Positions 51,107-60,252 of a stretch of 64,000 nucleotides of DNA are shown piece after piece. The position numbers and the translations under genes were made by a program. Every line of letters starts with the position of its first letter. Within the stretch, counting starts at the first letter, position 1. The notes beneath the pieces are model-generated. The model worked only from the letters and a program-made list of their open reading frames with translations. It did no database searches and had not been told where the DNA came from. The DNA is from Pseudomonas sp. HS6 (lineage in GTDB: Bacteria > Pseudomonadota > Gammaproteobacteria > Pseudomonadales > Pseudomonadaceae): NCBI RefSeq assembly GCF_023375815.1, contig NZ_CP067412.1, forward strand, positions 4,898,001-4,962,000, read 5' to 3'.

Positions 51107-53626
51107 TCAAGTACCGCGCGGTTTGGCTCGTGCGGTAGCTTCAGCCACCAGCGGATCATCCGGCCAGTAATGCTTCGGATACCGCCCCTTCAAATCCTTC
51201 TTCACCTCGGCATAGGTGCTGCGCCAGAAGTTGGCCAGATCCTGCGTCACCTGCACCGGACGCCGTGCTGGCGACAGCAGGTGCAGCTTGACCACTTGCC
51301 GGCCGCCGGCGATGCGCGGTGTGTCGGCGAGGCCGAACAGTTCCTGCAAGCGCACGGCGAGAATCGGTGGTTGTTCGCTGTAGTCGAGGCGAATCGACGA
51401 GCCCGACGGCACGCTCAGGTGATGCGGAGCCTGTTCGTCGAGTTGCTGTGGAAGCGGCCACGGCAGCAGATTGCGCACGATGCTCGACAGGTCGAGGTTG
51501 GCGAAATGGCTGAGCCGCGAGACCTTGCCCAGATAAGGCATCAGCCAGTCTTCGAGGGTTTTCAGCAGCGTCGCGTCGCTGACATCCGGCCATTGGCTGT
51601 CGCGTTTGGCGTCCAGATCGAGCTGGCGCAGCAAGGCGACCCGCGCCTGCCACTGGCGCAGTTCCGGGGTCCACGGCAGCAGCTCCAGCCCCTTACGCCG
51701 TACCAGATTGACCAGCGCCTGGCTGCGGGCGTTTTCGTCGAGACTGGTCAGCGGTTCACGGCTGAGGATCAGTTCGCCAACTTTGCGCTGACGCTCGGCG
51801 CGCAGCACGCCTTCGCGTTCGTCCCAGTCCAGTTGATCGACGGTGTGCACCTGTTCGGCCAGCACCGAATCAAACAGCGCCGGATCGAAATCCGCCGCCA
51901 GATAAATCCGTTCTTCACGCTGACCTTGGCGGCTGCCGAGGTCGGCGATCACGATCCACGGTTCCTTCATCAGGCTGTCGGCTTCGGCGAACAGCGCCGC
52001 ACGACCGTTGGCCAGACGATATTCGGCACCACCGGCACGCCGCTGCTGGGCGACGCGATCCGGGTAGGCCAGCGCTAGCAGCGCGCCGAGCCAGCGCGGG
52101 TGGTCGGGATCGCTGACCGGCTCGCTCGCCTTACCGCGAAGGTAGCCACGATATTGCCGCGCCAGTTGCCGGGCGCGCTGCACCCCGCCCTGAGCACCGC
52201 GCGCCGCGCGCTCTTCGCCGGACAGCAGCACCAGACGACTGTGCAGATCCGCCCCCGCACCGCGCAAAATGTCGCGCTCACCGAGCAACGCGGCGACGTC
52301 GCACGCCATGGTCGCCAAACCCAGTGCCTGACCGCGTAGCAATAAATGCGCGATGCGCGGATGCGCCGGCAATTCAGCCATGGCCTGACCGTGACGATTG
52401 AGGGTTTCACCGTCCAACGCACCGAGGCGCTGCAACAGATCCTGCGCCTGTGCATACGCGGCCGCTGGCGGCACGTCCAGCCAGATCAGATCACTCGGCA
52501 CCACGCCCCAACGACCGAGTTGCAAAGCCAGGCCGGCGAGATCCGCCGAAAGGATTTCCGCACTGCCATAGGCCGCCAGTTGTTCGTGCTGATCCTGCGA
52601 CCACAGGCGATAACAAACGCCCGGTTCCAGACGCCCGGCTCGACCCGCACGCTGGGTGGCGCTGGCTTTGGAGATGCGTTGAGTGTCGAGGCGAGTCATG
52701 CCGCTGCCCGGATCGAATCGCGGCACTCGCGCCAGTCCAGCATCGATCACCACGCGCACGCCGTTGATGGTCAGGCTGGTCTCGGCGATGTTGGTGGCCA
52801 GCACCACCTTGCGCTGACCCGTCGGGGCCGGATCGATGGCGGCACGCTGGGCATTAAGGTCGAGTTCACCGTGCAACGGGCAGAGCAAGACGTCACTGCG
52901 CGCACCGATGGCGTCCGCCAGTTGCTGATGGACACGGCGGATTTCCGCCTGCCCCGGCAGGAACACCAACAGGCTGCCGGTTTCATCGTGCAGCGCTTCG
53001 AGTACCGTTTGCGTGACGCGTTGATCGATGTATTCGCCGGGCTGGAACGGCCGGCCCCAGCGCATTGTCACCGGGTACATCCGGCCCTCGCTGCGCAGGA
53101 TCGGCGCGTCGTCGAGCAACCCGGCCAGACGTTCGCCTTCGAGGGTGGCGGACATCAGCAGAATCTTCAGCGGTTGTTCAGCTCGAAACAGTTCGCGACC
53201 GTTCAGACTGAGGGCCAGCGCCAGATCGGCGTCGAGACTGCGTTCGTGGAATTCGTCGAAGATCAGCAGCCCCACGCCGTCCAGCGCCGGGTCGTCCTGC
53301 AAGCGTCGGGTAAGAATGCCTTCGGTGACCACTTCGATGCGTGTGTTGGGGCCAACCTTGCTGTCGAGGCGAATGCGATAACCGACGGTTTCACCGACCT
53401 TCTCGCCCAGCTCGCTGGCCAGCCGTTCCGCCGCTGCGCGCGCGGCCAACCGACGAGGTTCGAGCATGAGAATGGTCTGCCCGTTCAGCCACGCTTCATT
53501 GAGCAAGGCCAACGGCACACGGGTGGTTTTACCGGCGCCGGGCGGTGCTTCGAGCACGGCTTCGTGGCGTGTCGCCAACGCTTCACGCAGGGCGGGTAAA
53601 ACTTCATCGATCGGCAAAGAAATCAT
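51107..53626 (-). CDS. hrpB: ATP-dependent helicase HrpB
   Basis: The 839-residue DEAH/RHA-type helicase starts MISLPIDEVLPALREAL. Motif I is APPGAGKTT (about 27-35), DEFH (IFDEFHERS, near 122), SAT (LMSATL) and motif VI QRAGRAGR (about 323-330). The HrpB-specific C-terminal domain follows. RNA targets are not known for Pseudomonas. The ATG at 53626 is eight codons inside the longest frame. Its 5' end abuts the inverted-repeat element at 53640. Confidence 0.93.
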   Translation of the reverse strand: MISLPIDEVLPALREALATRHEAVLEAPPGAGKTTRVPLALLNEAWLNGQTILMLEPRRLAARAAAERLASELGEKVGETVGYRIRLDSKVGPNTRIEVVTEGILTRRLQDDPALDGVGLLIFDEFHERSLDADLALALSLNGRELFRAEQPLKILLMSATLEGERLAGLLDDAPILRSEGRMYPVTMRWGRPFQPGEYIDQRVTQTVLEALHDETGSLLVFLPGQAEIRRVHQQLADAIGARSDVLLCPLHGELDLNAQRAAIDPAPTGQRKVVLATNIAETSLTINGVRVVIDAGLARVPRFDPGSGMTRLDTQRISKASATQRAGRAGRLEPGVCYRLWSQDQHEQLAAYGSAEILSADLAGLALQLGRWGVVPSDLIWLDVPPAAAYAQAQDLLQRLGALDGETLNRHGQAMAELPAHPRIAHLLLRGQALGLATMACDVAALLGERDILRGAGADLHSRLVLLSGEERAARGAQGGVQRARQLARQYRGYLRGKASEPVSDPDHPRWLGALLALAYPDRVAQQRRAGGAEYRLANGRAALFAEADSLMKEPWIVIADLGSRQGQREERIYLAADFDPALFDSVLAEQVHTVDQLDWDEREGVLRAERQRKVGELILSREPLTSLDENARSQALVNLVRRKGLELLPWTPELRQWQARVALLRQLDLDAKRDSQWPDVSDATLLKTLEDWLMPYLGKVSRLSHFANLDLSSIVRNLLPWPLPQQLDEQAPHHLSVPSGSSIRLDYSEQPPILAVRLQELFGLADTPRIAGGRQVVKLHLLSPARRPVQVTQDLANFWRSTYAEVKKDLKGRYPKHYWPDDPLVAEATARAKPRGT

Positions 53627-53639
53627 GCTGGCTCCCCAT

Positions 53640-53891
53640 GGCGTGCCCACAGTAAATTGCGAGTCGCGTTAAAGTTGTGAGCGTGCCAGGCAAGGCGCGG
53701 GAGGCAGGTAAGGGTCGTTTCCTTGCCAAGTCCCGCAACGCAGCATGGCGCGCTCACAGCTTTAGCCCGGAGGGCCGAACCCCGAAAGGATTCGGTAGCC
53801 ATCACGCGGTATGGATCTGGAGAAAACAACTTCAATCCTCAACGTATTTCGATAGGGGTGAGACGGGGCCGCAATTTACTGTGGGCACGCC
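53640..53891. mobile_element. MITE-like element with 22-bp perfect terminal inverted repeats
   Basis: The 22 bp at 53640-53661 (GGCGTGCCCACAGTAAAT...) are repeated exactly, inverted, at 53870-53891. They enclose 252 bp in all. A second, imperfect inverted pair lies inside (around 53668-53688 and 53743-53765). No transposase gene fits. The plus-strand open frame through it (53677-53973) has no RBS or known family, though its reading is not stop-rich. Flanking target duplication is not obvious. A non-autonomous insertion or a transcribed structured repeat would both fit. Confidence 0.6.
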
Positions 53892-53987
53892 CTGCCGCCG
53901 CGAGTATAACGGCGAACTGCCAGGCGTTCGTCAGGGTCTTAACTTCACAAGACAACGCTTCGTTAATAGATGACTCAGGAGATTCCC

Positions 53988-54407
53988 ATGCGCTTACCTT
54001 TTCGCCTGATCGGCGGTGTACTGGTTGCCACCCTGCTCACTCAGATCACCGCGTGCGGTTCGATTTTCTATCCCGACCGGCGCGGCCAGATCGACGGCAA
54101 GATCGACCCGGCGATTGCCGTGCTCGATGCCGTGGGCCTGTTGTTCTACATCATTCCCGGCCTGATCGCGTTCGCCGTGGACTTCACCACCGGCGCGATC
54201 TATTTCGAACCGGGCCACACAGCACAGGTCGATCCGGCCAAGCTCAAGCAAGCCATCGGCCCGGACGGCCAGGTCGATAACCTCAAGTTGCAGGCTATTC
54301 TCGAAACTGAGCTGGGCCGCAACCTGCCTTTGGATGACCCGCGCCTGATCCAGCACAAGGGCAGTACACAGCAACTGGCGATGTTCGGCCTGCAACCCGC
54401 CGCTTAA
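53988..54407 (+). CDS. Small lipoprotein
   Basis: This 139-residue protein has a lipoprotein signal peptide with lipobox TQITAC (lipidated Cys near residue 23). A hydrophobic AVLDAVGLLFYIIPGLIAFAVDF segment follows (about 44-66), then a soluble C-terminal half. The start at 53988 has AGGAG 7 nt upstream. It is followed 18 bp later by fieF on the same strand. Similar proteins are annotated only as hypothetical or YceK-like lipoproteins. Confidence 0.8.
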   Translation: MRLPFRLIGGVLVATLLTQITACGSIFYPDRRGQIDGKIDPAIAVLDAVGLLFYIIPGLIAFAVDFTTGAIYFEPGHTAQVDPAKLKQAIGPDGQVDNLKLQAILETELGRNLPLDDPRLIQHKGSTQQLAMFGLQPAA

Positions 54408-54425
54408 GAAGGAACGACCCGACTC

Positions 54426-55322
54426 ATGACCACCAGCCCCGAACACGCCCGCCTGCTGCGGCTGGCGACCCGCGCCTCGGTGGCGGTGGCCTGTACGTTG
54501 ATCATCGCCAAAGCCATCGCCTGGTGGCTGAGCGGTTCGGTGAGCATGCTCGCCGGCCTTACCGACTCGGCCCTCGATGGCATCACCTCGCTGCTCAATC
54601 TGCTGGCGGTGCATTACGCGCTACGCCCGGCGGATGACGATCACCGTTATGGTCACGGCAAGGCCGAGTCCTTGGCGGGCATGGCGCAGGCGCTGTTCAT
54701 TGGCGGCAGTGCGGTGCTGATTGCGTTTCAGGCTTATGAGCGTTTGAACAATCCGGAGCCGCTCGGCGCACCTTGGTTGAGCATCGGTGTGATCGTGTTT
54801 TCCCTGCTGCTGACGGCGGCGTTGCTGACCTTGCAGCACCGGGTGATCAAACAGACCGGTTCCAACGCGGTTCGCGCAGACTCCCTGCACTACCGTTCGG
54901 ACATGTTGCTCAACGGCAGCATTCTGATTGCGCTGGTACTGGCAGGGTTCGGTTTCGATCAACTGGATGCGTGGTTCGGTCTGGGGATCGCGGCATACAT
55001 TCTATGGAGCGCGATCCAGATCGCCCGGGAAAGTTTTTCGGTGCTGATGGATGAAGAACTGCCGGTGGATGTCAGTCAGCACATGCTCGAATTGGCGTGT
55101 GGTGTGCCGGGTGTTTTGGGCGCGCATGATCTGCGCACACGGATTTCCGGCAATCATTGGTTCGTGCAGTTGCATCTGGAATTGCCGGGAGAGCTGACGC
55201 TGTCAGTCGCTCACGGCATCAGCGATCAGGCGGCCGATGCGATTCACGCCGCTTACCCGCGGGCCGAAGTGCTGGTGCACGCCGACCCGCAGGAAGTGGT
55301 CAAAGCCGCCAAGGCTCAATAA
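54426..55322 (+). CDS. fieF: Cation diffusion facilitator, FieF-like
   Basis: The 298-residue protein has six membrane helices and the CDF metal-site motifs TDSALDG (DxxxD, about 40-46) and HYRSDMLLNG (HxxxD, about 156-165). A cytoplasmic C-terminal domain with HDLRTRISGNHWFVQLHLEL follows. It exports Zn2+/Fe2+ in exchange for protons. Its last 7 bp overlap the end of the convergent gene for the Pro/Gln/Asn-rich protein. Confidence 0.9.
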   Translation: MTTSPEHARLLRLATRASVAVACTLIIAKAIAWWLSGSVSMLAGLTDSALDGITSLLNLLAVHYALRPADDDHRYGHGKAESLAGMAQALFIGGSAVLIAFQAYERLNNPEPLGAPWLSIGVIVFSLLLTAALLTLQHRVIKQTGSNAVRADSLHYRSDMLLNGSILIALVLAGFGFDQLDAWFGLGIAAYILWSAIQIARESFSVLMDEELPVDVSQHMLELACGVPGVLGAHDLRTRISGNHWFVQLHLELPGELTLSVAHGISDQAADAIHAAYPRAEVLVHADPQEVVKAAKAQ

Positions 55323-56383
55323 CTGACCTGATAACCGCGACTGCTCAGGCAATTTCCCTGAGCCTGGCGGTAGGCCTGCACCACTTCGGGCGCCGGCTGA
55401 TAGGTCGCGGTGCGCGGATCGAAACCACTTTGTTGCACCGCGTACTGATAGCACTGATAGCCGTCCTGCTGGACCTGCTCCGGCGACTGGCCGTTGGCGG
55501 GATACGCTTCGACGTCATAGCCGTTGCTCGCCGGTTGCGGCGGTTGCTGAACCGGCGGCTCGACCACTACGTAATCCTGAGTCGCTTCCTGATAGGCGTA
55601 GTACGAGCCTGCTGCCAGGAACAACAGCGAACCGCCGATCCACACTTCACGGGCGTAATCCGGCAAGTACTGGATACGGATGCCGCGTGGCGGCTGAACC
55701 ACGATGTAGCGCGGGCCTTGCGGGCGATACCAGTAGCCACCCGAGTAGAAATAATCCTGGCCGCGATATGGCACGCGGTAATCACGATCCGGGAAACGGT
55801 CGATCATGTGGCCCGGCCGGTATTGCGGGCCGGGGCCCCAACCGTTGCCATGCCCGTCCGGACGACCCGGCCAGCGGTTGTCGTTGGGACGATTACCGGT
55901 CTGCCAGTTCTGGTGGTAGCCATTCTGCGGACGCTCATCGCGGTAGTAGCCCTGACGGGGTTCCTGAGTCTGGCGCACGGTGTCGGGGCGTGGCTGGATC
56001 GGCAGGCTGTTGGCCGGCAGTTGCGGTGGCGGCGGTGGCTGGCGAACCGGATTGGGGTTGTAGGCCGGACGGTTCTGGTCGTGGTTCTGCCACTGCCCAT
56101 TGTTGTTGTGCTGCTGGCCGTTGTGCTCGAACTGGCGGCTGTTGTCGCCGCGAATGATTTCGTTGTTCTGCGGCCGCGGCTGTTCCTGCTGCGGCTGGTT
56201 TTGCGGACGCGGCTGATTGTTGCCGCCATGATTCTGGTTGTTGCCCTGATTATTGCCCTGATGCTCCCGCTCGCGTCCACCGCCCTCGGGACCGCGATTC
56301 TGCGGCTCATCGGCCAGCGCTTGCGCACAGACACTCACACACAGCAAACCAACACTGGCCAGACGCCAGATACGCGACTTCAT
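55316..56383 (-). CDS. Secreted Pro/Gln/Asn-rich protein (DUF6515-like)
   Basis: The 355-residue protein has a Sec signal peptide (MKSRIWRLASVGLLCVSVCA, cut probably after ALA near 24). A long disordered Asn/Gln/Pro/Gly-rich region follows (about 25-170). Then comes a domain with YRVPYRGQDYFYSGGYWYRP (about 203-222) and a hydrophobic helix, and a C-terminal YQCYQYAVQQSGFDP...LSSRGYQVSY module. The latter modules are those of DUF6515-type envelope proteins. The ATG at 56383 follows GAGGA. Role unknown. Confidence 0.8.
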   Translation of the reverse strand: MKSRIWRLASVGLLCVSVCAQALADEPQNRGPEGGGREREHQGNNQGNNQNHGGNNQPRPQNQPQQEQPRPQNNEIIRGDNSRQFEHNGQQHNNNGQWQNHDQNRPAYNPNPVRQPPPPPQLPANSLPIQPRPDTVRQTQEPRQGYYRDERPQNGYHQNWQTGNRPNDNRWPGRPDGHGNGWGPGPQYRPGHMIDRFPDRDYRVPYRGQDYFYSGGYWYRPQGPRYIVVQPPRGIRIQYLPDYAREVWIGGSLLFLAAGSYYAYQEATQDYVVVEPPVQQPPQPASNGYDVEAYPANGQSPEQVQQDGYQCYQYAVQQSGFDPRTATYQPAPEVVQAYRQAQGNCLSSRGYQVSY

Positions 56384-56838
56384 GAAATTCCTCACTGCGG
56401 GCTGGACCCTGTAATTAAGAGGGGCTTGTAGCTAAGACCGGGAATGTCCGCACCGGGTTCTGCTACAGGTTATCAGTCACGCCATTTATTTATTGAGCGA
56501 GCGAGGCCAAATTGCGGGCAAGAAAAAAGGGAGACCCGTCGGCCTCCCTTCTAGAGAACTTCGTCCTGGCTCGACGCTTTTGACGTCGGCTCACCTCACG
56601 CCGTCTTCTGGACAGTGTGTAGCTCGGGGGCCGGCACAACCCCGGTGGGGGTGGCGGCCGCGGCGGGCCGGATTGGGCGGGCCGCGTGGACTGTGTTACC
56701 GAGCAGTGATTCTGGTGATAAGAATAGGCCGGAGGCCGCGACAGAGGATTGCGAAGATTGCTCAAATAAACATCACTTGCGCAATTTTTAACCCTGGATA
56801 GATAATCCGCCGCAATAGTTAGGACAAAGGACCGATTG
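56384..56838. other. Intergenic region with an orphan minus-strand terminator
   Basis: No reading frame here looks coding. A GC-rich block lies at 56620-56690. The intrinsic terminator at 56521-56550 faces the minus strand although no minus-strand gene lies between it and the Lrp-type gene. The promoters of the DUF6515-like and Lrp-type genes should be at the two ends. Confidence 0.5.
56521..56550 (-). terminator. Minus-strand intrinsic terminator without an upstream gene
   Basis: AAGGGAG (56527-56533) pairs with CTCCCTT (56544-56550). On the minus strand the stem is followed by TTTTTTCT. It might end a small RNA starting in 56560-56800, or antisense transcription. Confidence 0.7.
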
Positions 56839-57318
56839 ATGAGCAAACTCGACCGTTACGACCTCAGCATTTTGGCGGAATTGCAGCGCGACGCCCGCAT
56901 CTCCAACCAGGAACTGGCCGAGCGCATCGGTCTGTCGCCCTCCCCGTGCTCGCGCCGGGTCAAGCAACTGGAGGACGACGGCTACATCTCCCGTCAGGTC
57001 GCCCTGCTGGATCGCAAGATGCTCGGCCTGAGCCTGACCGCCTACGTGCTGATCGGCATGGACCGGCACACGCCGGAGCGTTTCGAGAACTTCGAAGCGG
57101 CGATCCGCACCTTGCCGCAAGTGCTGGAATGCAGCCTGGTGACCGGGGTGGATGCTGACTATCAGTTGAAAGTGGTGGTGCCGGACATGGATCACTATCA
57201 GAAGCTGCTGCTGGGACATCTGACGCGGATTGAAGGAGTGACGAGCGTGCGGTCGAGTTTTGTGCTGAATCAGGTGCTCAACAGTACCGAATTGCCGCTG
57301 ACTCATCTGCGTAGCTGA
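56839..57318 (+). CDS. Lrp/AsnC-family regulator (second in window)
   Basis: This 159-residue protein has a helix-turn-helix (about 4-55, SNQELAERIGLSPSPCSRRVKQLEDDGYI). A RAM domain follows (about 68-145, with CSLVTGDVDADYQL-like CSLVTGVDADYQL). It is clearly distinct from the regulator at 39425. The ATG at 56839 was used rather than the TTG directly before it. Its target is not evident. Confidence 0.9.
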   Translation: MSKLDRYDLSILAELQRDARISNQELAERIGLSPSPCSRRVKQLEDDGYISRQVALLDRKMLGLSLTAYVLIGMDRHTPERFENFEAAIRTLPQVLECSLVTGVDADYQLKVVVPDMDHYQKLLLGHLTRIEGVTSVRSSFVLNQVLNSTELPLTHLRS

Positions 57319-57350
57319 TCAAGAGCAGCCCTCATCGGAACGCCGCCCGC

Positions 57351-57560
57351 CCAGCCCTCTCCCGGTGGGAGAGGGGGCCGACCTTATTGTCTTGCGCTAT
57401 GCATCGACCTGAGAAATTGGGTCGATTATGGATTCGGTCTCGGATTGGTTTCGGATTCACTGCAGCTTTTTCACGTCGGCGTAATTCGTGAGCATCGCAC
57501 GGTCAGTCCCCTCTCCCTCTGGGCGGTCCGACGTTTCGGGAGGGTTAGGGTGAGGGCCAG
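57351..57560. repeat. Composite intergenic repeat (copy 2)
   Basis: It contains CCCTCTCCC/GGGAGAGGG, the 34-bp unit (57402-57435, CATCGACCTGAGAAATTGGG...), GTCGGCGTAATTCGTGAG near 57475 and a final CCCCTCTCCC...GGGTTAGGGTGAGG. The last hairpin is interrupted by about 16 extra bases. Same modules and order as at 36572-36910. The rest of the 332-bp gap holds only the DUF2788 promoter. Confidence 0.75.
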
Positions 57561-57650
57561 TCGTCGGATCAGACCCAGATCAATGCCACCCCGCACCCCT
57601 TGGCGTATACTCGCCGCGCCCTTTTAGCCCCGTGCGCGCCGGAGAACCCA

Positions 57651-57860
57651 ATGGATCCAGCAGTATTTGAAGAGTGGATGATGACTGGTCTGGTCAGCAT
57701 CCTGATCATTTTCATGGGTTTCATCGTCTGGGATCTGGCGAAGAAGTCCAAGGCCGGGCGCTTCGGCTCGTTCATTCTGTTCTTCGTACTGGGCCTGGGC
57801 GTGGCCGCGTTCATCATCAAGAGTGTGGTGATCGGCCTGATCGAATCCGGCGCCTTATAA
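57651..57860 (+). CDS. DUF2788 small membrane protein
   Basis: The 69-residue protein starts [20 protein letters not shown]. It has two membrane helices (about 12-28 and 41-62) separated by a basic [10 protein letters not shown] loop, the DUF2788 pattern. The ATG at 57651 replaces a longer frame. Its end overlaps the convergent rluE gene by 6 bp. Function unknown. Confidence 0.85.
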   Translation: MDPAVFEEWMMTGLVSILIIFMGFIVWDLAKKSKAGRFGSFILFFVLGLGVAAFIIKSVVIGLIESGAL

Positions 57861-58490
57861 GCGCGCCGGCACTTCTTTCCACTGGCCCTGATCGAGCCCT
57901 TCGATCGTCCAGTCACCAATCCTGACCCGTACCAGCCGCAACGTCGGCAGCCCCACCGCCGCCGTCATCCGTCGCACCTGGCGGTTGCGCCCTTCGCGAA
58001 TCACCAGTTCCAGCCACGTTGTCGGAATCGTTGCGCGAAAGCGTACCGGTGGATTGCGCGGCCACAGCTCGGGTTCATCCAGTTGCCGCGCTTCGGCGGG
58101 CAAGGTCATGCCGTCATTCAGTTCGACGCCGTCACGCAAACGCTGCAACTGCTCGGCCGTCGGCACACCTTCGACCTGCACCCAATAGGTTTTCGCCAGC
58201 TTGTGCTTGGGGTCGGCAATCCGCGCCTGCAACTGGCCGTCGTTGGTCAGCAGCAGCAAACCTTCGCTGTCGCGGTCCAGCCGCCCGGCCGGGTAGATAC
58301 CCGGAACGTCGATGTAATCCTTGAGCGTCGCCCGCCCTTCGCCGTCGCTGAATTGCGTCAGCACATCGAACGGTTTGTTGAACAGGATCAGCTTCGGCTC
58401 GGCCGGGGGTGCCTTGGCGACACGGCGCGGGGCTGAAGAGGATGGCTTCGCACCGGGGCGGCGGGAAGGTGGACGTTGAGGACGGGACAT
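57855..58490 (-). CDS. rluE: 23S rRNA pseudouridine synthase RluE
   Basis: The 211-residue protein is a RsuA-family pseudouridine synthase with the catalytic-Asp motif [14 protein letters not shown] (about 74-87) and the KTYWVQVEG and [10 protein letters not shown] motifs (the latter about 172-181). It has a basic N-terminal extension (about 1-35) and no S4 domain, as in E. coli RluE, which modifies U2457. The ATG at 58490 was chosen over an upstream frame lacking family likeness. Confidence 0.9.
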   Translation of the reverse strand: MSRPQRPPSRRPGAKPSSSAPRRVAKAPPAEPKLILFNKPFDVLTQFSDGEGRATLKDYIDVPGIYPAGRLDRDSEGLLLLTNDGQLQARIADPKHKLAKTYWVQVEGVPTAEQLQRLRDGVELNDGMTLPAEARQLDEPELWPRNPPVRFRATIPTTWLELVIREGRNRQVRRMTAAVGLPTLRLVRVRIGDWTIEGLDQGQWKEVPARL

Positions 58491-58561
58491 GGCGAAAAGA
58501 GCATCTAGCGGTCGGGCTGCTAATGCTAGTGCCCCAACCGCCAAATGACCACGACAAACCG

Positions 58562-60025
58562 TTAGCGGAACGGTGGCTCGTCGAAGCTGCGCAGTTTGCG
58601 CGAGTGCAGCGAGTTGAGTTCGGTGCGCAGCAGGTCCACTGCTTCGATACCGATCTTCAAGTGCTGGCTGACCGCACGCTCGTAGAACGCGTTGGCCGAA
58701 CCCGGCAGCTTGATTTCACTGTGCAGCGGTTTGTCCGAAACGCACAGCAACGTGCCGTACGGTACCCGCAGGCGATAACCCTGGGCGGCGATGGTGCCGC
58801 TTTCCATGTCCACCGCCACGGCGCGGGACAGGTTGATCAGCGGTCGTTCCTGGGCCCAGCGCAATTCCCAGTTACGGTCGTCGTAGGTCAGCACGGTGCC
58901 GGTGCGCAGGCGTTTTTTCAGGTCGTCGCCCTTCTCGCCGGTGATGTTGGCCGCCGCTTGCTGCAACGCCATCTGCACTTCGGCCAGGGCCGGGATCGGA
59001 ATGTTCGGCGGCACCACCCGGTCGAGAATCCCGTCGCGACGCATATAAGCGTGAGCCAATACGTAGTCGCCGATGGTCTGCGACTGACGCAGACCGCCGC
59101 AGTGACCGATCATCAACCAGCAATGCGGACGCAGCACCGCGAGGTGATCGGTGATGTTCTTCGCATTGGACGGGCCGACGCCGATGTTGACCAGCGTCAC
59201 GCCATGGCCATCGCTGGCGATCAGGTGATAGGCCGGCATCTGGTAGCGGTGCCAGACCACACCGGCAGCAATTGCCGACGCTTCGCCATGATCCATGCTT
59301 TTTTCGATAATCACGTTGCCCGGCAGCACCATGCGCACGAATCGCGGATCATTGCGCAGTTGTTCCAGGCCGTGAACGATGAACTGGTCGACATAACGGT
59401 GGTAGTTGGTCAGCAGAATCCACGGCTGCACGTGGCGCCAGTCGCTGCCGGTGTAGTGCACCAGTCGACGCAGCGAGAAATCGACGCGCGCCGCATCGAA
59501 CAGTGCCAGCGGTAGCGGATCGGTGTTTTCCCAGTCATAGAGACCATCAGCGATGCCATCGGTGGCGGCAGACAGGTCGGTACTTGGGAACACCCGTGCC
59601 AGCACGGCGGCGGTGACGCCGGAACCAGCCAGTTCATCGCCTTGCTCGACCACGTACGGGTACGGAATGTTCTGTGCACTGACCCCGACTTCCACGGTCA
59701 CCGTGAAGTCGTGCATCAGCGGCACCAGTTGTTCCAGCAGGTATTTGCGAAACGCCGCCGGGTGGGTGACGGTCACGCTGTAGGTGCCCGGCAACTGCAC
59801 CTTGGCGTAAGCGCGGGTGGTCTGCGGGACTTCGCCCTGGCAGTGATAGGTCAGACGCAGTTCGGGATAACGGAACAGGGCACGTTGCTCGGCGTCGGGC
59901 TCGACGCGATCCTTCAGATAACGCTTGAGCGCCGAGTTCAGCGCCGTGGTGGCCCGCTCATGCAGCTCGGCCAGACGATCCACGGCTTGTTCAGCGGTTT
60001 GAACGACAATAAACGCTTCGGTCAC
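58562..60025 (-). CDS. amn: AMP nucleosidase (GTG start)
   Basis: This 487-residue enzyme hydrolyses AMP to adenine and ribose 5-phosphate. It has an N-terminal Amn-specific domain (about 1-180). A phosphorylase-like domain follows with [18 protein letters not shown], the GHCGGLR active-site loop (near 307) and [30 protein letters not shown] (about 425-454). GTG at 60025, with AGGAAG about 8 nt before it, gives the expected start [13 protein letters not shown]; an ATG 12 codons upstream is possible but less likely. Confidence 0.92.
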   Translation of the reverse strand: MTEAFIVVQTAEQAVDRLAELHERATTALNSALKRYLKDRVEPDAEQRALFRYPELRLTYHCQGEVPQTTRAYAKVQLPGTYSVTVTHPAAFRKYLLEQLVPLMHDFTVTVEVGVSAQNIPYPYVVEQGDELAGSGVTAAVLARVFPSTDLSAATDGIADGLYDWENTDPLPLALFDAARVDFSLRRLVHYTGSDWRHVQPWILLTNYHRYVDQFIVHGLEQLRNDPRFVRMVLPGNVIIEKSMDHGEASAIAAGVVWHRYQMPAYHLIASDGHGVTLVNIGVGPSNAKNITDHLAVLRPHCWLMIGHCGGLRQSQTIGDYVLAHAYMRRDGILDRVVPPNIPIPALAEVQMALQQAAANITGEKGDDLKKRLRTGTVLTYDDRNWELRWAQERPLINLSRAVAVDMESGTIAAQGYRLRVPYGTLLCVSDKPLHSEIKLPGSANAFYERAVSQHLKIGIEAVDLLRTELNSLHSRKLRSFDEPPFR

Positions 60026-60132
60026 GATCAGCTTCCTGTGTTCTGACTTGCAGAGCTTCATCTTGCCTGCATCGTGGCGTCACGGAAACAGTGGCGTTGT
60101 GGCTATTCATCAATCTGACAGGTATAGGCGAT

Positions 60133-60228
60133 CCCTGTGGGAGCGGGCTTGCCCGCGATGAGGCGATCACATTCAACATCGATGTTGACTGACAGGCCGT
60201 CATCGCTGGCAAGCCAGCTCCCACAAGG
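60133..60228. repeat. REP pair (inverted)
   Basis: CCCTGTGGGAGCGGGCTTGC at 60133 and its inverted partner (CATCGCTGGCAAGCCAGCTC...) at 60201-60228. It lies between the amn and aidB genes, which are on the same strand. Confidence 0.85.
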
Positions 60229-60252
60229 ACTTTCGGTGCTTGGAAATTGCAG

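Noticed and set aside
53677..53973. 98-codon plus-strand frame through the inverted-repeat element
   Set aside because: No RBS or recognisable family, and it crosses the right inverted repeat and runs almost to the lipoprotein start; likely a chance frame in GC-rich DNA.
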